In this document: positions 43,421 through 54,200 of the stretch, in pieces | Numbering within the stretch: position 1 is the stretch's first letter | Layout: the number at the start of each line of letters is the position of its first letter | Assembly: GCF_013368755.1 (NCBI RefSeq) | Contig: NC_049562.1 | Span: 4,898,001-4,962,000, forward strand | Origin: Talaromyces rugulosus | Taxonomy: Eukaryota; Ascomycota; Eurotiomycetes; Eurotiales; Trichocomaceae | Length of the DNA stretch: 64,000 bases | Reading direction: 5' to 3' | Position numbers and translations under genes: made by a program | The notes under the pieces: generated by a model | Databases searched by the model: none | What the model was told of the DNA's origin: nothing | The model's input: the letters and a program-made list of their open reading frames with translations, nothing else

Positions 43421-45862
43421 ATGGAATCTCGTCTAAATGATTCCTCGGATGCTGTCCCTGGTTCAGTCTCTGTAAAAAGAAGCATACTCTACCTGGACGC
43501 TTATGACTCATTCTCCAACAATGTGATTTCTATGCTGGAAGAAAATCTAGATGTCCGGGTGACAGTTTTGACAGTCGACTCGGAATGGCCCGAACAGGGA
43601 ATGAATAGCTTTCTCGCTGGCTTCGATGCCGTTGTCTTGGGACCGGGACCAGGGAATCCAGAATGTGCAGCAGACGTTGGTATCATGAGAGACGTGTGGG
43701 GTCTCAAAGAAGAAAACCTAGTCCCTGTGCTCGGCATTTGTCTCGGCTTTCAAAGTTTGTGTCTTCATCATGGCCTGTCTATCAAGCGGCTCCCGTGCCC
43801 TTTGCATGGCCAGGTACATCGATTGAGCAATGAAAACGGTGATATCTTTGCGGGATTGGATGATTTTGAAGTCACTTTGTATCATTCTCTATATGCGTCG
43901 ACGGATGATATTAAAGATGAAACTTGTCTAGAAGACTCTACTGGACCACTTTCGTTTCTTGCTTGGTTGCCAGTCGAGGAGACTGAAATGCAAACTCGAA
44001 GAATCCCAATGGCGGTTCGCCACAAGCAAAGGCCCTTTTGGGGCTTTCAATTTCACCCAGAGTCTTGCAAGTCTGACGCCAATGCTTGCAAAGAACTGCT
44101 AAGTAGGTGGTGGGCAGCAGCTATGGATTTTAACCGAGACTCGTCACGTTGCATTCAGCCTGCTTCAATCGAGCAGCCTGTGAGCAACTCTACGGGGTCA
44201 ACTACGCACAAACATCTGGAAACTATTTTTGACAGTTTAACATCGGACACTGCGCAAGAATGCTTTCGCCGTTCATTTTCCCTGCAAGACTTGTGTGCAG
44301 AGAATATCTTTGAGTTGGTCAACACTCCTGGTTCCCCATCGGTACTATTTCAGTCGAATGGAAGATACAGTATCATGTCGATTTTGTCCCCCCAGAGTTG
44401 GAGAATGGAATACTTTGTTCCAAGCGAGACCCTTGATATCCACACGATCAACACGCCGACCACAACAACCGAGAAACAAATCAGCATCTCAGTGGATGCC
44501 CTTTGGGATGCGCTTAGGCATGTAATGAACAAGAGGAGGGTTTTATCAGGAAGACAAGACGTTCCCTTTTGGGGAGGATTTCTGGGATATTTTTCCTACG
44601 AAATGGGGCTTGCTGGCCTGGCTCATCCCAAAACATCGCCACTTCGATCATCTGATCCTTGGAATATAATATCAGGCGAGAAAGAAAGCGACGCTGTTCC
44701 TGATGTCAGCTTGTTGTGGGTCGAGAGAAGTATTGTCATTGACAATAATCTGCAGACCATTCACATTCAATCAACGCGAGAAGCCGATGATATTTCGAAC
44801 GGCTGGTTAGACGTGATTAATGAACGAATCTGCGAGTATGCTTCCGTTCAAAGAAGCCAAGAAGCTGTTACAACAACTGCTTCCAAAACGATTGAAATTG
44901 AGCGCCATAACTTTCTGACCTCCACGGAAAGAGAACTGGTCGACAAACTCCTTGAAGGATCTAAGATGATTACACCTGATGAAGCGTCATACAAGCTCAA
45001 AATTGACGAGTGTCAGCAAGAACTCAAGGCGGGAGAGTCTTACGAACTTTGCCTTACTGGGGAGACAGCCATTACTTTGCCAGCAATTGCGGATGAAAAT
45101 CTCCGCAAGTTGCGTCCATGGCTGATATACAAAAAGCTCAAGGCATACAACCCGGCTGTTTTTAGTGCATATGGTTGCCTTGGTCGTGTCAAGATAGCGA
45201 GCAGCAGTCCCGAATGCTTTCTCAATTGGGATAGGAAATCGACTCTCGAGATGAAGCCCATGAAGGGAACGGTACGAAAGTCCCCGGGGATGACCTTTGA
45301 GAAAGCCAAGGAGATTCTTGGATCAACCAAGGAGATGGCAGAAAATCTCATGATTGCGGATTTGATCCGCCACGATTTGTATGGAATCTGTGGATCAGGA
45401 AATGTGCATGTTGAAAAGCTGCTAGAAGTCGAAGACTACGGCCGTGTCTACTCGATGATTACGCACGTCAAAGGAGTTGCTGCCGATGAAAAATCGGTCG
45501 AAGCTCACAGCACAAGCATGGCTGTACACGGTCTAACAACTCTTCAGCGCTCTTTGCCACCAGGCTCTATGACCGGAGCGCCCAAGGAACGTTCATGCAT
45601 GCACCTCGATCGGATAGAAGGGAGACAGCGTGGATTATACTCGGGCGTCATGGGGTATCTTGACCTCGGCGGCGCTGGCAGTTTCTCCGTTTTGATACGA
45701 ACTGCATTTAGCTGTTCAGACGACGATACCGAGAACAGCCCCGAAGTATGGCGTGTTGGCGCCGGAGGGGCTGTGACTATTCTGAGTACGGCTCAAGGCG
45801 AGTGGGATGAGATGATCACGAAGCAGAGAACGGTGGCCAGTATATTTGGGCCTGCCAAGTAA
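43421..45862 (+). CDS. pabaA: PABA synthase, fused aminodeoxychorismate synthase
   Basis: Bifunctional enzyme of folate synthesis that turns chorismate and glutamine into 4-amino-4-deoxychorismate. Single exon, 813 residues. The N-terminal glutamine amidotransferase domain (about 20-232) has LGPGPGNPE, the nucleophile Cys107 in LGICLGFQSL and the His212/Glu214 pair in FQFHPESC. The C-terminal chorismate-binding domain (about 500-805) has SPECFLNW, MKPMKGTVRKSPG, ADLIRHDLYGICG, PGSMTGAPKERSC and GYLDLGGAGSFSVLIR. These place it with PabA-PabB fusions, not with anthranilate synthase, which in fungi is fused to TrpC/TrpF domains. The start is the first ATG (MESRLNDSSD). It matches Aspergillus pabaA in layout. 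Convergent with the aminotransferase gene, 300 nt between stops. Confidence 0.96.
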   Translation: MESRLNDSSDAVPGSVSVKRSILYLDAYDSFSNNVISMLEENLDVRVTVLTVDSEWPEQGMNSFLAGFDAVVLGPGPGNPECAADVGIMRDVWGLKEENLVPVLGICLGFQSLCLHHGLSIKRLPCPLHGQVHRLSNENGDIFAGLDDFEVTLYHSLYASTDDIKDETCLEDSTGPLSFLAWLPVEETEMQTRRIPMAVRHKQRPFWGFQFHPESCKSDANACKELLSRWWAAAMDFNRDSSRCIQPASIEQPVSNSTGSTTHKHLETIFDSLTSDTAQECFRRSFSLQDLCAENIFELVNTPGSPSVLFQSNGRYSIMSILSPQSWRMEYFVPSETLDIHTINTPTTTTEKQISISVDALWDALRHVMNKRRVLSGRQDVPFWGGFLGYFSYEMGLAGLAHPKTSPLRSSDPWNIISGEKESDAVPDVSLLWVERSIVIDNNLQTIHIQSTREADDISNGWLDVINERICEYASVQRSQEAVTTTASKTIEIERHNFLTSTERELVDKLLEGSKMITPDEASYKLKIDECQQELKAGESYELCLTGETAITLPAIADENLRKLRPWLIYKKLKAYNPAVFSAYGCLGRVKIASSSPECFLNWDRKSTLEMKPMKGTVRKSPGMTFEKAKEILGSTKEMAENLMIADLIRHDLYGICGSGNVHVEKLLEVEDYGRVYSMITHVKGVAADEKSVEAHSTSMAVHGLTTLQRSLPPGSMTGAPKERSCMHLDRIEGRQRGLYSGVMGYLDLGGAGSFSVLIRTAFSCSDDDTENSPEVWRVGAGGAVTILSTAQGEWDEMITKQRTVASIFGPAK

Positions 45863-46162
45863 CTGCCAATTGAGATGGATTATGGTAATGAGAATAACGA
45901 GAGTTTTTAACATTTTGCAACACTACATATGTAACAATGATTCAACAATTGCATGGCAGAAGGCGTTCAACATAGATATATATATCAGAGCATATTTGAA
46001 AAATTAAAGATCAATTCATTCTATGTAGAGCTGTATGTACAAGCATGTATAGTTTTGAAGTAATTGCAATCATTTTGGAAGCCGGAATCCAGACAAGACG
46101 TTGAAATAGGGAAATAATCTGTCCGCTTGAAAGAAACAACTATCGTCACACGTCAGATCGTC

Positions 46163-47497
46163 TTACAGCCCTCGTCGGACTACGTTGTCAATAGACTGGG
46201 CCACATATGCGAAATTCGTCGGGCTCACTATTGAAGTTAGTCTCAATTCTAAGGGGGGGAAATGGGGGGGTTGGGGTTGATACTCACATCCACTGATGGA
46301 AATTCTTCCAGACTTGAGCAAGTAAATATGAAACTCCTCCTTCATTGCCAGAATTTGACCTGGTGTCAGTCCAGTGTATGAGAACATTCCGATCTGATTA
46401 ACGATATGCTCCCACGTTCCAGGCGTTTTCAGTCTAAGCAGCTCTTGGTACAGCGCTTGGCGCATTTGGATAAGTCTCGAGCTCATAACGGCCAAATCAT
46501 CGTGCCACTGCGCGCGCAAAGTCGGGTCGGCGAGGACACGCTTAACGATGGTGCTGCCGAATTTGGGGCCCATGGAGTATTCGCCGCGAATAATATGACA
46601 CAGGTTCTTCTCAATCAGTCCAACCTCGGCGGGGTTAGAACCGTTGGTGATGAGATGAAATGCGCCTGTTCGGTGGCCGTAAAGACCAAAGTTCTTGGAG
46701 AAGCTCTGAGCAACGCACATCTCCATGCGTGGCTCCATGTTGAAAAAGTACTGCACGGCCCAGGCGTCTTCTTCTAGCGAACCAGAAGCAAAACCCTGGT
46801 AGGCCGAGTCGAAAAAGGGGAATATGTGTTTTCGCTGGCACAATTCGGCGATGGCCTTCCACTGCTCCTTGGTTGGGTCAACACCGGTAGGATTATGGGC
46901 GCAGGCATGCAGCAAGATCACATCGCCCTCCTCGGCCTCGGCCTCTAGAGTAGCAATGGCATTTTCAAAGTCGAAAGCGCAGGTTTCGGCGTTGAAGTAG
47001 GGGTATCCTTTGCGTTCGATGCCCTGGAGATCCCAGATGGTGTGGTGGTTTGCCCACGTCGGCGTCGACACCCAGACATGCTTGGGCTTGTAGTGATGGG
47101 CTAGAAAGGCTGCACCGATATGGTTGGCGCCTGTGCCGGCGACGGTCTGGACGGAAGCGATTCGCTGCTTTGCAGCCTTTTCGGCGGGGGTTTCGGCGTC
47201 GAGACTGAAGCCAAACATGAGGTCCCTGGCGGCCTTGGTGAAGACAGTGTCACCTTCAATGGGGAGGTATTCGTGGCGTGCGGCGTCGTTCTCGCGGCTC
47301 AATTGCTCCTCGATCTTCTGCACTGAAGACAGCGGCCATGGCTTGCCCTCGGCGGTGCGATACACGCCAATTCCCAGGTTCACCTTCTTGGGATGGGCGT
47401 CAGCAATGTAGGCATGGTTGAGGGCGAAGATCTCATCGACTGCAGCGTCGGGGAGGTTCGCAAAGGACGACCCTTGGGCTGGCTTCTCGATCAACAT
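46163..47497 (-). CDS. aat2: Cytosolic aspartate aminotransferase
   Basis: PLP-dependent class I aminotransferase interconverting aspartate/2-oxoglutarate and oxaloacetate/glutamate. Exons 47497-46288 and 46227-46163 give 424 residues. The intron of 60 nt is a multiple of three and lacks stops, so the frame also reads through it; splicing restores ISISGLSPTNFAYVAQSIDN, the family end. The active site includes CAHNPTGVDPT and the PLP Lys in SQSFSKNFGLYGHRTGAF. The N terminus MLIEKPAQGSSFANLPDA has no mitochondrial presequence, so it is the cytosolic form. The frame extends upstream to 47632, but that part overlaps the T/C-rich leader. Diverges from fumarase. Confidence 0.95.
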   Translation of the reverse strand: MLIEKPAQGSSFANLPDAAVDEIFALNHAYIADAHPKKVNLGIGVYRTAEGKPWPLSSVQKIEEQLSRENDAARHEYLPIEGDTVFTKAARDLMFGFSLDAETPAEKAAKQRIASVQTVAGTGANHIGAAFLAHHYKPKHVWVSTPTWANHHTIWDLQGIERKGYPYFNAETCAFDFENAIATLEAEAEEGDVILLHACAHNPTGVDPTKEQWKAIAELCQRKHIFPFFDSAYQGFASGSLEEDAWAVQYFFNMEPRMEMCVAQSFSKNFGLYGHRTGAFHLITNGSNPAEVGLIEKNLCHIIRGEYSMGPKFGSTIVKRVLADPTLRAQWHDDLAVMSSRLIQMRQALYQELLRLKTPGTWEHIVNQIGMFSYTGLTPGQILAMKEEFHIYLLKSGRISISGCEYQPQPPHFPPLELRLTSIVSPTNFAYVAQSIDNVVRRGL

Positions 47498-48918
47498 TTT
47501 GTTCTTTGTCTGTATTCGGTGATGGATAAGGCGAATACGGGAAATGTGAGGACAGAGAGAGAAAAAAAGGAGAGAGGAGACACACGCCCAATTATAGGTA
47601 CGTACAATCAGAAATAAGCTTGGAAGAACCAACCGCCGTCAGCGATACTAACTTCCAAGTGCTATCTTTGTGCCCCGCCGCCGCGATCTGTGGATATCAT
47701 CTTCTTTTTTTTGCCCGCGATTTCCGTCGACAGCCGGCGCCCCGGCTAGTTTCGGTGATGCCGGCCACGAGACGTCGTTTTTAACTTTTGCATCTTTGCA
47801 TCTTTACGATGGCGATTTTCTTGAGTCAGAAGACTCGGAATGCCTCTTGGGTCCCTTGCAGAAGAGGCGATGCGCGCTTCACGCTGCAACATGCCGCGAC
47901 TTGGCTGCTGCCGGCTATTTTGCGCCAATCAGCTGTTTGGCCCCTCGTATCAAGTCTCAATATTACTCTGTAAGCTTGCTCTGGGATTATTATGGATGAT
48001 GAGGTGAGACCGGTGTGTCGATCAGCAATCAGTCTGACTAGATGCTGCTTGCGACTTCAGAAAAGAGCATCTATGCGCATTGTTCTAACATTCGCCCGCT
48101 ATGCTACAAATAGCGGTCAGAACCAGACAGCTATAGGCCTGTAGCTATAGGCTTGTACTTGTGTGATTGCGCTGCAGTTTTATATGAAGAGCTCGACTTA
48201 TCGACTTAGTCTGGAGACGTTTTCTGTTACTTGCATAAGGGCTTACATGTAAGCCATAAGCTTTGTGATCTAGATGCTCTAAGCATGCTGCTTGTTGAGT
48301 CACGAAGATCACCCAAGTGAATTGCAATTGAACGCCGAGATCGCTGAGTTGGATGATTCAACGAGTTTGTCGTATCTATAACAGTATCCTATTTGCTTAC
48401 TACGTTACATAGAGCAACTACGGTTTCAATCAATTGATATATGTATCAATCTGCTCAATGACTTGTGTTGGCAACCTTGAATCTGTCAACTGGTTCATCT
48501 TCAACCCATTCTTAGTCACGTATTTTTCAGTCTTTGGAGCATAATTACATCAATTGAACAATTAAATAGTAGTAGTATTTCATGTAGCTACATAGATATA
48601 TGATCCTGCACACGTTAACAAATCGGAAGAGAGACACAGGTCGTACGTAAATTACAATAAATTACACTCTCTTGCCGCAGAAATATGCGTAATTTTGGTA
48701 CGCATTACCGGAGACGGGAGTTTCCGGCTTTGGGGTGATTTTTTTTCCGAACAAAACAACAAGCAACGAAAGCTTTAGCCCTTTTTCCGTTCTAAACAAA
48801 CCCCTTCTTCTGTTCACTTCGTCTTGACGGAATTCGTCCACTGTCGGCAATTGACCTCTCGAGGATTCGACCTACCCGACTCAATTGGCAAAGACCGCTG
48901 CAACCGTCCCCTCGCACC
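47498..48918. other. Divergent region, aspartate aminotransferase/fumarase
   Basis: 1.4 kb, no gene recognised. It contains a 14-nt tandem duplication (48129-48142 and 48143-48156, one mismatch) and the 16-nt perfect palindrome GGCTTACATGTAAGCC at 48240-48255. Confidence 0.6.
48240..48255. repeat. 16-nt perfect palindrome
   Basis: GGCTTACATGTAAGCC is fully self-complementary. It lies about 660 nt before the fumarase ATG, so it is a candidate dimer-binding site, or chance. Confidence 0.6.
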
Positions 48919-50813
48919 ATGGCATCTCGGCTATCGGTCCGGATATTGACACATGCTGGACGTACAGCGTCCACTTGTCTTCCCCGCGCCACACGCCTCT
49001 CCCCCACTCTGCCAGTGAATAACATTACATCTGCTGGTCGTGTATCGCATTACACTCGTCTACAGTCCATTTCCAGCCAGAGATCATTTACTTCTTCTGC
49101 GAAGATGGTGAGTCGAGTCGACGGCTCCGGCCGGAGCTCCGGAATCGTCAACCAGAATCGGCACTGACTCGAACCTTCTCTAGGCATCAAACACTCGCAT
49201 CGAGACTGACGCCTTTGGCGAGCTCGAGGTCAGTATACTCTGGATTCTGTCAACTTTGAATACAACGACTAAAAGAATTACCAGGTCGCAGATGACAAGT
49301 ACTGGGGTGCCCAGACCCAGCGGTGCGTCACCGATATCCTCCCCATGCTCAGCACCCGTACACTTCTGACTTGAAACAGCTCGCTGGGTAACTTCAAGAT
49401 CAACCAGCCTCAGGACCGTATGCCTCCGCCAGTTGTCAAGGCATTTGGTATCCTCAAGGGCGCCGCCGCCACTGTCAACATGCGCTATGGATTGGGTAGG
49501 AGTTGAATACATGATTTGGCACAAGCAAGACTAATCGGAACTTTTTTGAATAGACCCTGAAGTCGGAAAAGCAATCCAGCAAGCCGCCGCCGAAGTCGCT
49601 GAGGGCACCCTTATCGACCACTTCCCCCTTGTGGTTTGGCAAACCGGCTCTGGCACCCAGTCCAACATGAACGCCAACGAAGTGATTTCCAACCGTGCTA
49701 TTGAGATCCTCGGCGGAAAGAAGGGCAGCAAGAAGCCAGTTCACCCCAACGACCACGTCAACATGTCTGCTTCGTCCAACGACTCGTTCCCGACCGTCAT
49801 GCACATTGCCGCCGTCATCGAGACCGAGAGTACCCTATTGCCATCGTTGAAGAGCTTGCGCAATGCCCTCCAGGCCAAGGTTGACGCCTTCAACCACATC
49901 ATCAAGATCGGCCGCACTCATCTTCAGGATGCCACCCCTCTCACCCTTGGTCAGGAATTCTCAGGCTATGTTGCCCAGCTCGATAGCAACATCAAGCGCA
50001 TTGAAAACACTCTCCCTGACCTCCGTCTGCTCGCCCAAGGAGGCACTGCCGTCGGTACTGGACTGAATACTTTCAAGGGATTCGATGAGCAGATTGCTGC
50101 CGAGATCACTAAGCTCGCCGGTACCGAGTTCAAGACTGCCCCCAATAAGTTTGAGGTCCTGGCCGCGCACGATGCCGTCACCGAGGCTTCTGGCTCCCTC
50201 AACACCCTCGCTACCTCTCTTTTCAAGATCGCCCAAGATATCCGTTACCTCGGCTCCGGCCCGCGCTGCGGTCTCGGGGAGCTTCGTCTCCCGGAGAACG
50301 AGCCCGGTTCTTCTATTATGCCTGGCAAGGTCAACCCCACCCAGTGTGAATCTTTGACCATGATATGTGCCCAGGTCATGGGTAACCACGTCGCAACCAC
50401 CATCTCCGGCATGAATGGCCAGTTCGAACTGAACGTCTTTAAGCCTGTCATGATCCGCAACCTGCTCCACAGCATTCGCATCCTGGCCGACGGAATGGCT
50501 AGCTTCGAAAAGAACCTCGTCGAGGGACTGGAGGCTGATGAGAAGCGCATCGACTCTCTTCTCCACGAAAGGTAAGTTTTATCTATTTTATCTCCTGCGA
50601 ACGGAGTGGTAACTAATTCATTCTAGTCTTATGTTGGTGACATGCCTGAACCCGGTTATCGGCTACGACATGGCGTCCAAGGTTGCCAAGAATGCGCACA
50701 AGAAGGGCATCACGCTGAAGGAGAGCGCCATGGAACTCAAGGCTCTGAGCGAGGAAGACTTCCACAAGTACGTCCGCCCTGAGCTGATGATCAGCCCCAA
50801 GGAGAAGAAATAG
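48919..50813 (+). CDS. fum1: Fumarate hydratase, class II, mitochondrial
   Basis: TCA-cycle fumarase (fumarate to L-malate), homotetramer, 530 residues. Exons 48919-49107, 49184-49228, 49285-49322, 49380-49495, 49554-50571 and 50627-50813. The first exon encodes a 63-residue Arg/Ser-rich presequence without acidic residues; mature protein begins about [15 protein letters not shown]. Catalytic signatures: [43 protein letters not shown] and the class II signature [15 protein letters not shown]. The ATG that closes exon 1 (49105-49107) would give [10 protein letters not shown], a likely cytosolic form if initiation or transcription starts downstream; yeast fumarase is also found in both places. 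The end KEKK is typical. Confidence 0.96.
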
Positions 50814-51270
50814 AGGGCGGGAGGATTAAAGCTGTCCGCCTGTATTTGGATATAATCAAGAGCACTATGTAAAATAACAATCTATATCAATTGCATCATA
50901 CAAAATTTTTTTACGAGTCGTGTGTTTATTTATCAACATTGAACTACCAGTCGACGTGACATCACACGCCGAGGCTTCTCCATGTTCGATACTGATATAG
51001 ATCGGCCCCACTATTATCGGGAAATTTACCTTGTTACGGCTAGCGTATTTCCGGCAAGTAGAGCCCTAGGTAAAGCTGCATGCACTATAAGTGTAGAGTT
51101 TATTTATAGTTGATAAAGAGCGTATCAATGTGCTATATTGATGAGACTGGGGCTGCTTTTTATTGTGACAAGCAAGCACAAGACTGTAGTATAATTTCTC
51201 TATCTCTAGTCTAGCAACTCCTGGCCTAAATGCCAGGTTCAGATCTTGGGTATCAAACAAGTTACAAACT
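50814..51270. other. Intergenic, convergent 3' ends
   Basis: AT-rich DNA between the fumarase and ATPase stops. A tempting reading of the ATPase frame through to 51066 ignores its last intron. No gene is recognised. Confidence 0.7.
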
Positions 51271-54200
51271 TCATGACTGGCTTTCCAACAACTTCGCGGC
51301 AACTTTGGGGAAATATTGGGCAACAAAGCCTTCGCTGTAAAGAGACAGCCGTTAGTAGGTGAACTATATGTAAGAAAAGAACCAGAAACATACGTATAAT
51401 AACTGTGATCCGAGCTGTGTGCTTCTACTAGATTGTGAGCCAGTTCGTGGCATAAAATAACCCACCAGTATACAAGAGCATCAGCTCTACCGCTAACAGG
51501 GTCCTGCAAAAGTCGAGCCTGATGTAGTTGTTTGAAGTAGAGGTAGTTGCAGAAGAGGCTGCCGCCGCGATTGAATGCGATTGTCTTCCCACCTGGATCA
51601 TAGAATATGCTTAGACTCTCTAGCCGGAGAGAAAACACGCTAGCACATTCCACGAGAAGTTTCGCAAATGCATTGATGCCGGTGGAATTCTCAGACAGAA
51701 ATGCAGACCGGTCTGGAACCGACTTCGCTTCGAGAAAGTGGATGCCGGATGGAAGAGTGGCAACAAATTCAAGATCGTGGCTGGGTCGCTCATCACAGTA
51801 CGACTTGGTTTCATTTACCTCATCTGTAGCCGGACGACTGTAGACACCGGAAGCTCCATGTGGGCGACATGCTGAAATTGCTGACAAAAGATTATTCTGT
51901 AGTTGATGTGGGGAGGTCACACTCTTGGGTTCACTAGGCTTTTTGGTTGATTTTCGCGGATCATTCTCCGAATAAGGTGGCGGCGCCTTCGAATCATTAA
52001 CTTTGTTCGGGGCCTCTTCTTGTGTCGATCGGGACCAGAAGATTGACTGGAAAGGATTCTGTGGCTGTTTGTTGTCGTCGAGACCAAAACGCTTTGTCAG
52101 ATTGGAGAAAAGACTTCGCGGCTGCAGTTCCTGTTCGGGCATCCCTTGATCATCGCCACGAGGTTTGGGGTTTGATGGAGAATCCGGAAACAGTCCCGGC
52201 ATCGCATGTCCAGAACTAGACTCTTCAGCTGTTTGTCGCTCCTGAGCTTCGCGCCATTCCGCTTCGCGTTCCTGAATGCGTTTCTTTTCTACTTCAATCT
52301 GTTTCTGTCGCTGGTCCTCTGCAATCTGAGCTTCCATCTGCCTCTTGCGAAGTATTCGTTCAACATTGTAGCCCCGTGCCCGAAGATCGTAAAGATCTGT
52401 CTTCAACAGCATCTCCAGAGTCAAAATCGAATGGAGTTTAGGACGAGAGAGGAGTATATGCACAAGGGCCTGACTGATTTCATACAAATCGTATTTACCA
52501 GGGGTGATCCACAGTGTATAGCCACTTCCTTGAGGCGTGATGATCGCATTCCGTTTCTGATTGTGAGATGCCCCGCTGTTTTTAAGAGAGCGCCGAAGGG
52601 AGATAGAATGAACAACCACTATGCCGAGATGTTTCTCAAGCCATTTCGTATCGTGTTTGATAGAATCGGGACTTTGTTCATGAAGAAAAAGCCTCGTTCT
52701 CTCATTAATAAGCTTTTGTAGCCTCGCTGCAGCTTTCTGGTCTGAGGACTTAGCTCCCCAGTTGGCACGCTCTTCTATAAGGGAGCTCAAAAACGGGGTT
52801 CCCAAAGCCGCATAGAATTTCTCCAGATTTTCTTCTTGAGGAGCAGCAAGAATATGCTCTTTAAAAAGGGTAAAGCTTTGGTAGTCGTCAACGATAACGG
52901 CATCTTTTGCGGCAGCCAATCGCCATTCCTTGATAGATTGTTCATCCTCTTCAAACGTATCATCCGCTTCGTCCAAATGTTCTTTTGACTGTGCCGCAGT
53001 AGAAGGCTGCGAAGGTAGTTCTTTGCTTGCCAACAAAAACGGGGAATTCATCATCTCACGGATAAGATCTTTTTGACGCTTCAGAGTGGAAAAGCTTTCC
53101 GCCAAGCTCCTTAGCAACTTCAAGTACTTTTCTGGGCTTTGGAATTTAGAAGAAATCCGTGCCGGTTCTTTGACTAGCATGCGAGCCACTTCAATTTTAG
53201 TAGGTTCCTGCTTCGATCCAACTGCTTGCAGGAAGAGATTCCCCATCTGCCCAAAATTTACGAAATCAAAAATGTCCCGGAAGTCTTCTCCGTCGCCAAT
53301 ATAACAGTTCTTAGGCGATATGTAGCTCATGGTGGCTTTCTTCTCGGTGGTTTGATCTGCAGAGATCGGGACGATCGGCGCTGCTTCAAGTCGATTTTTG
53401 TCCGCTGACTTCAATTCTGGGATTCTTATAGCCATGTAAGCAAATATACTTTTGGCCTCGTTTACTGTTTTCGGAGGATTGCGAATAATGTATTGCACAC
53501 AATCAACAATTGGAGGATGCTCTTGTACACCAAACATAGCCGCGTGCGGATGGAGGTCGCGTCTCAGAATATCGAGCCCAAATAAGGAAGCACCTTCGTG
53601 AGTGAAACAGTCTTTGGGCGCACTCAATTTGTTAAGTCCATCAACGGGAAGAAAGCAGAGTGTGACCTTGGACATGTTGAGAGCAGTGTACTTGTTGGTG
53701 TGATATTCAGTGATAAAGTAAGACATCGACTTGGCCTGAAGTGCACTGTCGCCGCCTGCAGCTGCTTTGGCCATGATTTCGACGACTTCGATAGCAGAAG
53801 GATGACTCCTTAAACCGAGTGTTGATAGAAATTGCCCTTCTTTGCTATGAGAAGAGTATTTTCCAACCCACTCTATGACAGGGAGACCCAACTTTCGATG
53901 TGATTCTTTAGGCTCAAAAAGCTCGGAAATCTTGTATCGTGCTCGTCCAGAGGTCCCACTTTCAGCGTTTTCGGCAGTACAGATGTTCTTGTCCCTGAGT
54001 CTGTCTATATCCTTGGCTGGGATGTCGTCGCGCACAGACGCAAGATATTTGATCAAGTCGACATGACTCCATTTATGCTTTATGGTTCCATCTTTCTCAG
54101 TAGACTCGTCCTTATTGAGTAGTCGCTCAAAGATGACACCAAGCTCTACCGTTTTGCGGACACCAAGCGCAACAAGAAACTTTTCTTTCACCCCTTGAAG

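Noticed and set aside
47498..47632. 45-residue N-terminal extension of aspartate aminotransferase as a mitochondrial presequence
   Set aside because: The stretch has Cys/Leu/Phe-rich content from a T/C-rich leader, and the following MLIEKPAQG matches cytosolic isoforms directly.
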